Positions 1 to 9,357 of a stretch of 64,000 nt of DNA are shown here, one piece after another. A program made the position numbers and the translations under genes. Origin of the DNA: Candidatus Nanopelagicales bacterium. GTDB lineage: Bacteria > Actinomycetota > Actinomycetes > S36-B12 > CAIYMF01. Positions within the stretch are counted from its first letter, which is position 1, and every line of letters begins with the position of its first letter. The stretch covers positions 40,734 through 104,733 of the forward strand of contig JALOLH010000002.1 of the NCBI GenBank assembly GCA_025456065.1. The letters are read 5' to 3'. Below the pieces are notes generated by a model. The model did not search any database and had not been told where the DNA came from. It worked only from the letters and a program-made list of their open reading frames with translations.

Positions 1-53
1 CCGAGGACCCGGCCGGGGAGCTCGACCGGATCGCCGCGCGGATGCTGCAGTAG
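1..53 (+). CDS. 3' end of a CDS entering from the left edge (C-terminus EDPAGELDRIAARMLQ*)
   Basis: Open frame from the window edge to TAG at 51-53; partial, function not assignable. Confidence 0.4.
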   Translation, partial: EDPAGELDRIAARMLQ

Positions 54-62
54 GCGCGGTCC

Positions 63-404
63 CTATTCGCGCAGGACCTTGGCCATGGGCCGGCCCTTGG
101 CCAGCTCGTCGACGAGCTTGTCGAGGTACCGGATCTGCTGCATGAGCGGGTCCTCGATGTCCTGGACGCGCACCCCGCAGACCGAGCCGGTGATCAGCGA
201 CGCCCTGGGGTTCAGCGACGCCTGCGCGAAGAAGTCCTCGAACGTGGTCCCCGCGGCCAGGTGCTCGGCCAGGTCGGCCTCGTCGTAGCCGGTCAGCCAC
301 TCGACCACCTGGTCGAGCTCGGCCCGCGACCGGCCCTTGCGCTCGACCTTGGCCACGTAGTGCGGGTAGACCGAGGCGACGCTGGTCGTGAAGATCCGGT
401 GCAC
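63..404 (-). CDS. DUF2200 family protein
   Basis: C-terminal 113 aa of ORF 63..842 (VHRIFTTSVASVYPHYVAKVERKGR...VCGVRVQDIEDPLMQQIRYLDKLVDELAKG) matches the recalled DUF2200 pattern; GTG start at 404. Confidence 0.85.
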   Translation of the reverse strand: MHRIFTTSVASVYPHYVAKVERKGRSRAELDQVVEWLTGYDEADLAEHLAAGTTFEDFFAQASLNPRASLITGSVCGVRVQDIEDPLMQQIRYLDKLVDELAKGRPMAKVLRE

Positions 405-504
405 GGCGGCGAGCGTAGTGACCCGGCGTCGTGGCCGCGCCCCACCCGCCCGCGGCCGTGCTGCGCGGCTAGCCCGTGGCAGCGTGCAGGGTGGGCGGCG
501 TCGG

Positions 505-662
505 AGGCCGGAGCCGTTCAGCGCCTGCACGACATCGGCCACGATGCCGCGACCATGGTGTACGAGGACGTCTGCGCCCTCAGCCCGGCGCAGCGGGCGG
601 TGCTGCTGGCACGGGTGCTCGCCGCGCTGCGCATGGGCGGGCGGTTCGGCCTTCCTGCGTAG
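505..662 (+). pseudogene. Remnant of a SAM-dependent methyltransferase (fragment)
   Basis: Residues DAATMVYEDVCALSPAQRAVLLARVLAALRMGGRF resemble the post-motif segment of class I methyltransferases (..LRPGGRF); no upstream SAM-binding domain in frame. Confidence 0.35.
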
Positions 663-741
663 TCGATCCACGCAACTCAATGACGCGAATCGACTCCGCA
701 GGCCCCGGTCCGCGGCGTACGCCCGGGAGGCGTGGCGGGGG

Positions 742-2184
<1,443 letters not shown>

Positions 2185-2370
2185 TCATCTCCTGTTGGCT
2201 GGTGGAACACTGCGCCCTCCCGTGATCCATGCAGGTCGGTGCGGGGGCGATGGCGACGGCGCCGCGCACATTCGCTGACCTGCGCGCGGCGGCCCATAGG
2301 GTGCGTGATCCGGGGAGTCTTCCACAGCGTAGGGCGGGTCCCTGCCCACGGCGCGCCCCGTGTGCTAGAT

Positions 2371-2386
2371 CCGAACAAGCGTTCGG
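2371..2386. promoter_or_regulatory. LexA-like palindrome CCGAAC-AAGC-GTTCGG
   Basis: Matches the Gram-positive/actinobacterial SOS pattern GAAC-N4-GTTC; lies immediately upstream of the DUF222-HNH remnant. Confidence 0.65.
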
Positions 2387-2403
2387 ACGGGGGGTCCAAG
2401 CGC

Positions 2404-3179
2404 ATGACTGTCGCAGACATGGCGGCGGCCAGCGGGGCTGCCGGGGCGCATCGCCGGGAGGCTCCGCCAGCTCGGGCGGCCCGCGCCGATGCGGATGACG
2501 TGGCTGCTTGGCAGCAGGTCCTCGCCGCGATGGCCGTCGACGTGCCCGACGCCGAGCGGATCGACCTCATCGCCTCGTTGGAGCGGCGGCGGTGACCAGT
2601 GAGCAGGCTGGTCGCGCGGTCGGACGGGAGGCCGAGGCGCGGGCAGTCCGTTCGGTGGCTGGGCAGGTGCGTGCATCGGGCCGAGGCCCACCGGCGGGTG
2701 ACGGTCCGTCCGGCGCCCGGGCCGGCCGGGTGCGCGATGGCCCGGCTGACCGCGACCATGCCCGTGGCCCAGGCGGTGGCCGCCTACGCCGCCTACGCCG
2801 CGCTGCGCCGCCACGCGGACGCCCGCAGGAGCTCCGGCGACCCCCGGGGGATCGGGCAGCTGATGAGCGACGAGCGGTTCGCCCGTCTGACCGGGGCGTC
2901 GGGGTCCGCACCCGCGGTGGACGTCGAGGTGGGCCTGGGTGGTGTCGGAGCGCTCGCTGCTGCGCGGCGGCAAGGACCCGGCGCTGGCGCACCGACGTGA
3001 TCGACGGACGCGGCCAGGTCATCGCGATCACCGCCCCCACCGGCCACCGTTCCCGATCCCAGGCGCCACCCACCCCCGGGCACCACCCTCGGACCCTCCA
3101 CGACCATCTCGAACGCACGGTCGACGACTGGGACGATGGGTGGGGCGGCGCGGTCGGCGAGGCAGGGGCGTCCGCTTGA
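2404..3179 (+). pseudogene. Degenerate DUF222/HNH endonuclease (13E12-repeat family)
   Basis: Colinear fragments in different frames match the intact protein at 61100-62539 (DAERIDLIASLER; QAVRSVAGQV/ARAVRSVAGQV; VTVRPAPGPAGCAMARLTATMPVAQAVA; RGIGQLMSDE; SERSLLRGG; TPTGHRSRSQAPPTPGHHPRTL); central and HNH core segments deleted. Confidence 0.85.
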
Positions 3180-3202
3180 CCGGAAGTGCTTGGATCGGCG
3201 GC

Positions 3203-4135
3203 GTGCAGACGAGCGTCGGGGCCGCGCCTCCGGATGGGACCTTGCGACGGGAGGCAGCCGCGCTTCGGCTGTCCGCCGTGGCCGCGTTGGCGTTCGCGGT
3301 GCTCGGCGTGGTCTGGGGGCTCGCGGTCGACTCCCAGGCCATCCTGTTCGACGGCGTGTTCGCGCTGATCGGGTTCGCGCTGTCCTGGTTCGGGCTGCGG
3401 GCCGCGGCGCTGGTCGAGCGCGGCCCGACCCCGACCTACCCGTTCGGCCGGGAGGCCCTCGCCCCCCTGGTGGTCGCCGTGCAGGCGCTCGTGCTGCTGG
3501 GCACCTTCGGCTTCGCGGCGCTGGATGCCATCGGCGTGATCCTCGACGGGGGTTCCGAGGCGCAGGTGGGGGCGGCGCTCGGCTACGCGGTGCTCACGCT
3601 CGTGGCCAGCATGGTGGTGACGGCGGCCTTGGCGCGCCGGCAGCAGGGTTCGGACCTCGTGGCCGCCGAGGTGGTGCAGTGGCGCGCCTCGGTCGTGCTC
3701 GGCGTGGCGCTGAGCGTCGGGTTCGGGGTGGCCCTGGCCCTGCAGGGCGCCGGGTTCGCACGAGCCGCCGGCTACGTCGACCCGGTGCTCGTCCTGCTGG
3801 CCGCCGGGCTCGTGGTGCCCCCACCGGTTCGGATGCTGCGGGCGGCGTTCCGCGAGCTGCTCGAGGGGGTCCCGGGCCGGGAGGTGACCGAGCCCATCGA
3901 GGCCGCGGTCAGGCAGGTCCGACGCGAGTTCGGCCTCCCGGAGCCGACCACCCGGATCGGCAAGCTGGGTCGCAAGGTCTACCTCGAACTGGACTTCCTG
4001 GTGGCGGCCGAGGGCGGCTGGGCCGTCGACCACGCCGACCGGGTGCGGCGCCGGCTGATCGCCGAGCTCGCGCGTCCGGGCCAGATGCTGTGGATCAACG
4101 TCGAGCTGCACACCGATCCGGCCTGGGACAGCTGA
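3203..4135 (+). CDS. Cation diffusion facilitator (CDF) family transporter
   Basis: ~310 aa; TM-rich with C-terminal cytoplasmic domain; GTG start in frame with ORF 2939..4135. Confidence 0.8.
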   Translation: MQTSVGAAPPDGTLRREAAALRLSAVAALAFAVLGVVWGLAVDSQAILFDGVFALIGFALSWFGLRAAALVERGPTPTYPFGREALAPLVVAVQALVLLGTFGFAALDAIGVILDGGSEAQVGAALGYAVLTLVASMVVTAALARRQQGSDLVAAEVVQWRASVVLGVALSVGFGVALALQGAGFARAAGYVDPVLVLLAAGLVVPPPVRMLRAAFRELLEGVPGREVTEPIEAAVRQVRREFGLPEPTTRIGKLGRKVYLELDFLVAAEGGWAVDHADRVRRRLIAELARPGQMLWINVELHTDPAWDS

Positions 4136-4156
4136 TCAGCCGCGAGGGACCGGGCG

Positions 4157-5440
4157 TCACCCCTGCCGGAGGATCGAGCCCCGTGGCTGCGGCAGGAAGC
4201 GGCCCTCCTCGGCCGGGCGGCCCCGGGTCTCCTCGCCGGGATGCGCCTCGACCCACGCGCCGTACTGCTGGGCCAGCGGGGTGGCGGACAGCCCGTGCGC
4301 GAGCACGCTGAGCACCACGGTCAGGCCCACGACGGACAGGGCCTCGGCCACCGGGCCATCCACCACCAGGCTCTCGACCGCGAGCATCGTGAACACCACG
4401 GACACCAGCCCGCGCGGGCCGAACCAGCCCAGGAACAGCAGCGTGGGCCAGCGCAGCCCGGTCCCGAGCAGGGACAGTGCGATGGGGCCCATCCGCAGCA
4501 GCGTGAGCGACAGCAGGGCGAACAGCAGCTCGAGCCACCCGACGCCGGCCAGGATGCGCGGCACGCCGACCAGGCCGAACACCGCCCACACGGAGAACCC
4601 CAGCGGGCCCGTCAGCACCTCGGTCAGGTGCAGCGCCCCGTGCTCCTGGTCCAGCCAGCTGGCGCCAGCGCCGGCCAGTGCCGTCCCGGCGACGTACGCC
4701 GCCACGAACCCGTTGCCGTGCAGCAGCTCAGCCCCTCCGTAGGCGAGCACGGGCAACCCCAGCACGCCCATCGCGCGGGTCTCCGAGGTGCTCCAGTCCC
4801 GGCCCCGGGACCAGGCGAACAGCCGTGCGCCCGTGACCCCCACCGCGACCCCCACCGCGACCCCCACGACGATCTCCAGCACGGCATCAGCCACTCCCGC
4901 CGCCGGCCGCAGGCCGTAGGCGCCGGCGAGGGCCGCGATCGCGAACAGGGCGACCGGGGTGGCCAGGCCGTCGTTGAGGCCGCTCTCCACGTTGAGCAGC
5001 CGCCGCACCCGCACCGGCACGACCGGGTTGAGCACGGTCGCGGCGCCCAGCCCGGCGTCGGTGGGGGCCAGCGCGGCGGCGAGCAGCAGGCTCAGCATCA
5101 CGGGCTGCTCGGGGAAGAGCGCCCGGGCGAGCAGGAAGCCGCTGAGCAGCGTCAGGGGGAAGGCGATGCCCAGCGTCCGGGCGACGAGTGCGCGGTCCCG
5201 GGCGATGTCACCGGGCCGTACCTGGGCCGCGTCGTGGAAGAGCACCAGGGCCAGGGTGATCTCGGCGACCGCGCGCACCCAGATCACCTCGGTGGCGGGC
5301 GGCGATCCGACGGTCAACCCGATGGCGCTGCCCGCGAGGACGAACACGATGGGTGCGGTGATGTTCCACCGGCCGAGGCGGTGGGCGAACGCGCAGAACC
5401 CCACCAGCAGGGCGGCGAAGGCGACGAGCGCGGGACCCAC
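4157..5440 (-). CDS. Monovalent cation:proton antiporter (CPA1/NhaP-like)
   Basis: 427 aa, multiple TM segments, APTDAGLGAATVLNP...NVESGLNDGLATPVALF antiporter motif. Confidence 0.88.
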   Translation of the reverse strand: MGPALVAFAALLVGFCAFAHRLGRWNITAPIVFVLAGSAIGLTVGSPPATEVIWVRAVAEITLALVLFHDAAQVRPGDIARDRALVARTLGIAFPLTLLSGFLLARALFPEQPVMLSLLLAAALAPTDAGLGAATVLNPVVPVRVRRLLNVESGLNDGLATPVALFAIAALAGAYGLRPAAGVADAVLEIVVGVAVGVAVGVTGARLFAWSRGRDWSTSETRAMGVLGLPVLAYGGAELLHGNGFVAAYVAGTALAGAGASWLDQEHGALHLTEVLTGPLGFSVWAVFGLVGVPRILAGVGWLELLFALLSLTLLRMGPIALSLLGTGLRWPTLLFLGWFGPRGLVSVVFTMLAVESLVVDGPVAEALSVVGLTVVLSVLAHGLSATPLAQQYGAWVEAHPGEETRGRPAEEGRFLPQPRGSILRQG

Positions 5441-5446
5441 CGCGGG

Positions 5447-7438
5447 TCATCCCCCCGACGAGTCCGCGAGCGGGTCCTGGGCGAACGCGTCGAGCTCGGG
5501 GACCAGGTGGCCAGCGACGGTCCCCGGCATGATCTCGAAGCCCAGCTCGAAGTGGACGAGCATGTCGGCCAGCGCCAGCAGCGGCGCGGGGTCGCCCTCG
5601 ACGGTGGCCCGCCCGTCGGCGACCTGCTGGGCCAGCGGGGCCTGGCCGGTCATCGCCTGCTCGAGGTCCGAGCGGTCGATCGTGAGCGTGAGGTCCGGGG
5701 CCTCGGCGAGGAACCCCTCGAGGTTGGTCAGGGTGCCGTGGCGCAGCTCGATGGCGAACCGCTCGCCGTTGTCGGGCGTGACGAGGTTGATCGTGAACGC
5801 GTGCTCCTGGGCCCTGGCCGGGTCCAGCCGGATGCCCAGGAAGTCCAGGAACTGACCCGTGCTCAGGGCCCGGATGAGGTCCGGGCCCGTGCTGCTCGGC
5901 GCGGCCCCCGTGGGGATCCCCGAGCGCAGCTCGAGCGAGGCGGCGAGGAAGCTGTTGCGCACGCTGGGGCTCTCCTGCTGGTAGCCGACCTGCTCGAACG
6001 CGTCGGCCAGCAGGTGCCGGGCGGGCTCGTTGCCGGGCTCGGCGTGCACGAGCGGGTTGAGCAGCTCGACGGCCAACAGGTACTCGCCCTGCTCGACGAG
6101 CGCGTGGGAGCGCTGCAGGATCGGATCGGCCCCGCCCATCATCTCGACCTTCAGCGGCGCGGCGTCCCGCGGCGACGGCGGGAGCAGCGTCGCCGGATTG
6201 GCGTCCCAGTAGCCGAGGTACCGGTTGAGCACGCCACGGGCGTTGTGCCCCACCGACCCGTGGTAGCTGCGCGCCGGCCACTGCCGCTGCAGGGCTGCCG
6301 GCACCTGGTAGACGTTGTGGATCTCGTTGATGGTCACGCCCTGGTTGGCCAGGTGCAGCACCCCGTTGTTGAGGTGGGCGTAGGTGTCGCGCTGGGCCCG
6401 CATCACCTCCTGGATGCGGTCGTTGCCCCACCTCGGCCAGGAGTGCGACGCGAACATCACGTCGGCCTCCCGACCGAACAGGTACAGCGCCCGGTTGATC
6501 TGCCGCGACCACTCCAGGGCGTCGCGGATCAGCGCACCGCGCAGGGTGTAGATGTTGTGGATCGTGGCGACGATGTTCTCCGCGGCCCAGAACGCCCTGA
6601 GGTCGGGGAACCACGTGTTCATCTCGGCGGGTGCCTCCGTGCCGGGGGTGTTCTGGAACACCATCCGCACGCCGTCGACGGTCAGCTCCTCGAGGTCCCC
6701 GGTGATCGTGACGGTCGGGGCGATCAGCCCCGAGGTGCCCGCGGCCACCCCCTTGCCGATCGCCTGGTCCACGTGCCCGAACGGGCTGCGGTCCAGCAAC
6801 GTCCCGTACTGGTAGAAGGCCCGGCGGTTCATGGCGGTGCCGGCGTACACGTTCTCGGCGATGGCGTGGTCCATGAAGCCCACGGGCGCGATGATCGGCA
6901 CGCGGCCCGCCCGCACGTCGGCCTCGTCGACCACCCCGCGGACCCCGCCGAAGTGGTCGACGTGGGAGTGCGAGTAGACCACGCCCACCACCGGGCGCTC
7001 GCCGAGGTGCTCGGTCACCAGCGCCAGCGCCGCGGCGGCGGTCTCCTTGCAGGTGAGCGGGTCGAACACGATCCAGCCGGTGTCCGAGCGGATGAAGCTG
7101 ATGTTGGCCAGGTCGAACCCGCGTACCTGGTAGATGTGCCCGGGCACGACCTCGAACAGGCCGAACTCCATGTTCAGGGTGGCCTGCCGCTGCAGCGACG
7201 GATGGATGCTGTCGTACTGCTCGCCGGACAGCAGGAAGTCGTAGGCGCCGATGTTCCAGGCCACGTTGCCCGCGCCGGACATGATCTGGCGGTACTCCGG
7301 CGCGGCGAGGAAGCCGCGGCGCGCCTCGGCGAAGTCGCGCTCGTCGTCGAAGGGCAGCCCGGCGCGCTGCGCCTGCTGGGCGGCCACGGTGACGGGCGAC
7401 GCGGGCTTGCCGAGCGGGTGGAAGTGGGAGGAGGGCAT
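5447..7438 (-). CDS. Alkyl/aryl sulfatase, metallo-beta-lactamase fold (SdsA1/BDS1-like)
   Basis: 663 aa; YSHSHVDHFGGVRG metal motif, N-terminal SGAGNVAWNIGAYDFL, C-terminal SCP2-like domain. Confidence 0.9.
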   Translation of the reverse strand: MPSSHFHPLGKPASPVTVAAQQAQRAGLPFDDERDFAEARRGFLAAPEYRQIMSGAGNVAWNIGAYDFLLSGEQYDSIHPSLQRQATLNMEFGLFEVVPGHIYQVRGFDLANISFIRSDTGWIVFDPLTCKETAAAALALVTEHLGERPVVGVVYSHSHVDHFGGVRGVVDEADVRAGRVPIIAPVGFMDHAIAENVYAGTAMNRRAFYQYGTLLDRSPFGHVDQAIGKGVAAGTSGLIAPTVTITGDLEELTVDGVRMVFQNTPGTEAPAEMNTWFPDLRAFWAAENIVATIHNIYTLRGALIRDALEWSRQINRALYLFGREADVMFASHSWPRWGNDRIQEVMRAQRDTYAHLNNGVLHLANQGVTINEIHNVYQVPAALQRQWPARSYHGSVGHNARGVLNRYLGYWDANPATLLPPSPRDAAPLKVEMMGGADPILQRSHALVEQGEYLLAVELLNPLVHAEPGNEPARHLLADAFEQVGYQQESPSVRNSFLAASLELRSGIPTGAAPSSTGPDLIRALSTGQFLDFLGIRLDPARAQEHAFTINLVTPDNGERFAIELRHGTLTNLEGFLAEAPDLTLTIDRSDLEQAMTGQAPLAQQVADGRATVEGDPAPLLALADMLVHFELGFEIMPGTVAGHLVPELDAFAQDPLADSSGG

Positions 7439-7470
7439 GCGCGGGACCGTAGGGCGCAGCCCGGGGTGGG

Positions 7471-7492
7471 CGCCTCACATGCAGCTGATGAG
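7471..7492 (-). promoter_or_regulatory. Shared 22-bp motif copy A: CTCATCAGCTGCATGTGAGGCG
   Basis: Reverse complement of 7471-7492; upstream of the alkylsulfatase, in the divergent intergenic region with sulP. Confidence 0.55.
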
Positions 7493-7545
7493 GCCCGGGC
7501 CGGGACCGGCGATGAGGGGGACTGCGGGCGGGGGGCAGCGTTAGG

Positions 7546-9357
7546 GTGCGCGGCGTGAGCGGCGGGGAGGGCCGGGCCTCTCCGGAGGGCGCCGGCACAG
7601 GGCCCGGTCCGACGCCTGCCCCGATCCCGGAGCCTGCTCCCGCCGCGAGCCCCTTCCGGGTGCCACCGGCCGCGACCGGTCGCCGACGGCACCTCCCGCT
7701 CCTGGCCCAGCTGGGCGGCTACCGGTCGCTGCGGCCCGACGTCGTCGCCGGGGTCATGGTCGCCGCCCTGGCGCTGCCCCAGGCGATGGCGTACGCCCAG
7801 CTCGCCGGCCTCCCGGTGGTCGTGGGGCTCTACGGGTTGGTCCTGCCCCTCCTCGCGTACGCGCTGCTGGGCTCCTCCCGGGTGCTCATGACCGGTCCGA
7901 CCACGACGGCCGCGCTGATGGTCGGCCCGGCGCTCGTCGCGGTCGACCCCGATCCCGACGCGCACGTGGCCCTCGCCGCGATGCTCGCGCTCCTGGTGGG
8001 CCTGGTGTTCCTGCTCGCACGGCTGCTGCACCTGGGCTGGCTCGCCGACTACTTCTCCGCCGCGGTCCTGCTCGGGTTCGTGACCGGGCTCGCGCTCACC
8101 ATGATCGCCGGGCAGGTCGGCGTGCTCGTCGGCGTCACCGTCACGGGCGAGACGCCGCTGCAGCAGTACGGCTCGTTCCTCGGCAACGCGGTGGGCGGGA
8201 CCCATGCCGCCACGGTCGTGATCGGCGTGGCCAGCCTCGTGCTGCTCGTGGTGGCCGGCCGCCGGTTCCCCAGGTTCCCGATGCTGCTGGTCCTCACCGT
8301 GGCGGCGATCGCGTTGTCCGGCCTGGCGGAGCTGGCCGACCGCGGCGTGACCGTCGTCGGGGACATCCCCGCGGGGCTGCCGCGGGTCTCGTTCCCGGCC
8401 GTCGACCCCGGTGACGCCCTGCAGCTGCTCCTGCCGGCCGTCGGGATCGCCGTCGTCGGGTTCTCCGATGCGATCCTGCTGGCCCGCAGCCTGGCGTCCG
8501 GGCCCGACGAGCAGGTGGATGCCGACCAGGAGCTGCTGGCGCTGGCGGGCCTGAACGCAGCCGCCGGCGTGACCGGGTCGTTCCCGGTCGGGGCCAGCGG
8601 GTCGCGCAGCGCCGTCAACGTCGGGCTGGGTGGGCGCACCCAGGTGGTCAGCCTGGCGCAGGCCGGCACCGTCGTGGTCGTGCTGCTCGTGCTCACCCCG
8701 GCGCTCGCGCTGCTGCCCAAGGCAGTGCTGGCCGCCGTGATCATCTACGCCGCGCTCAGCCTCGTCGACGTGCCCGAGTGGGTGGCGCTGGCCCGCGGGT
8801 CGCGCGGCGAGCTGCTCATCGCGGGGGTCACCGTGCTCGGGATGCTCACCGTGGGCCTCCTCCCTGCGCTCGTGCTCGCGGTCGCCCTGTCGCTGCTCGA
8901 CGTCGTCCGAAGGAGTGCGGAGCCGCGCGACGCGGTGCTCGGCTGGAGCGTCCGGCTGCACCGACACGTCGACGTCGCGATCAACCCGGACGCCCTGCTG
9001 GTGCCAGGCGTGGTGGTCTACCGCCTCGATGACCGCCTGTTCTTCGCCAACGCCCGGTACTTCGCCGCCCGGGTGGAGCAGGCGGTGCACGGCTCGCCCA
9101 CCCCGGTCCGGGTGTTCGTCTTCGACGCCGAGGTGGTCTCCCACCTCGACGCCGCAGCGGCGGCCACGCTGCGGCGGGTGATCGAGCGGCTCGCGGCCCA
9201 GGGGATCGACTTCGTCATCGCCCGGGCGCGTGCCGTCGTGCGCGAGCAGCTGGACGGCCACGGCCTCGCGGACGTGCTGCCGCCGCAGCTGCGCTTCCCG
9301 ACCGTCCGGGCGGCCGTGCTGGCCTCCTCCGGGGTCGACCTCGAGGCGGCGACGTGA
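7546..9357 (+). CDS. SulP family inorganic anion (sulfate) transporter with C-terminal STAS domain
   Basis: 603 aa; SLRPDVVAGVMVAALALPQAMAYAQLAG SulP signature; C-terminal VVVYRLDDRLFFANARYF...STAS. Confidence 0.9.
   Translation: MRGVSGGEGRASPEGAGTGPGPTPAPIPEPAPAASPFRVPPAATGRRRHLPLLAQLGGYRSLRPDVVAGVMVAALALPQAMAYAQLAGLPVVVGLYGLVLPLLAYALLGSSRVLMTGPTTTAALMVGPALVAVDPDPDAHVALAAMLALLVGLVFLLARLLHLGWLADYFSAAVLLGFVTGLALTMIAGQVGVLVGVTVTGETPLQQYGSFLGNAVGGTHAATVVIGVASLVLLVVAGRRFPRFPMLLVLTVAAIALSGLAELADRGVTVVGDIPAGLPRVSFPAVDPGDALQLLLPAVGIAVVGFSDAILLARSLASGPDEQVDADQELLALAGLNAAAGVTGSFPVGASGSRSAVNVGLGGRTQVVSLAQAGTVVVVLLVLTPALALLPKAVLAAVIIYAALSLVDVPEWVALARGSRGELLIAGVTVLGMLTVGLLPALVLAVALSLLDVVRRSAEPRDAVLGWSVRLHRHVDVAINPDALLVPGVVVYRLDDRLFFANARYFAARVEQAVHGSPTPVRVFVFDAEVVSHLDAAAAATLRRVIERLAAQGIDFVIARARAVVREQLDGHGLADVLPPQLRFPTVRAAVLASSGVDLEAAT

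Noticed and set aside
4241-7558. 1105-aa plus-strand ORF
   Set aside because: Antisense to the antiporter and alkylsulfatase genes, which have strong family motifs.
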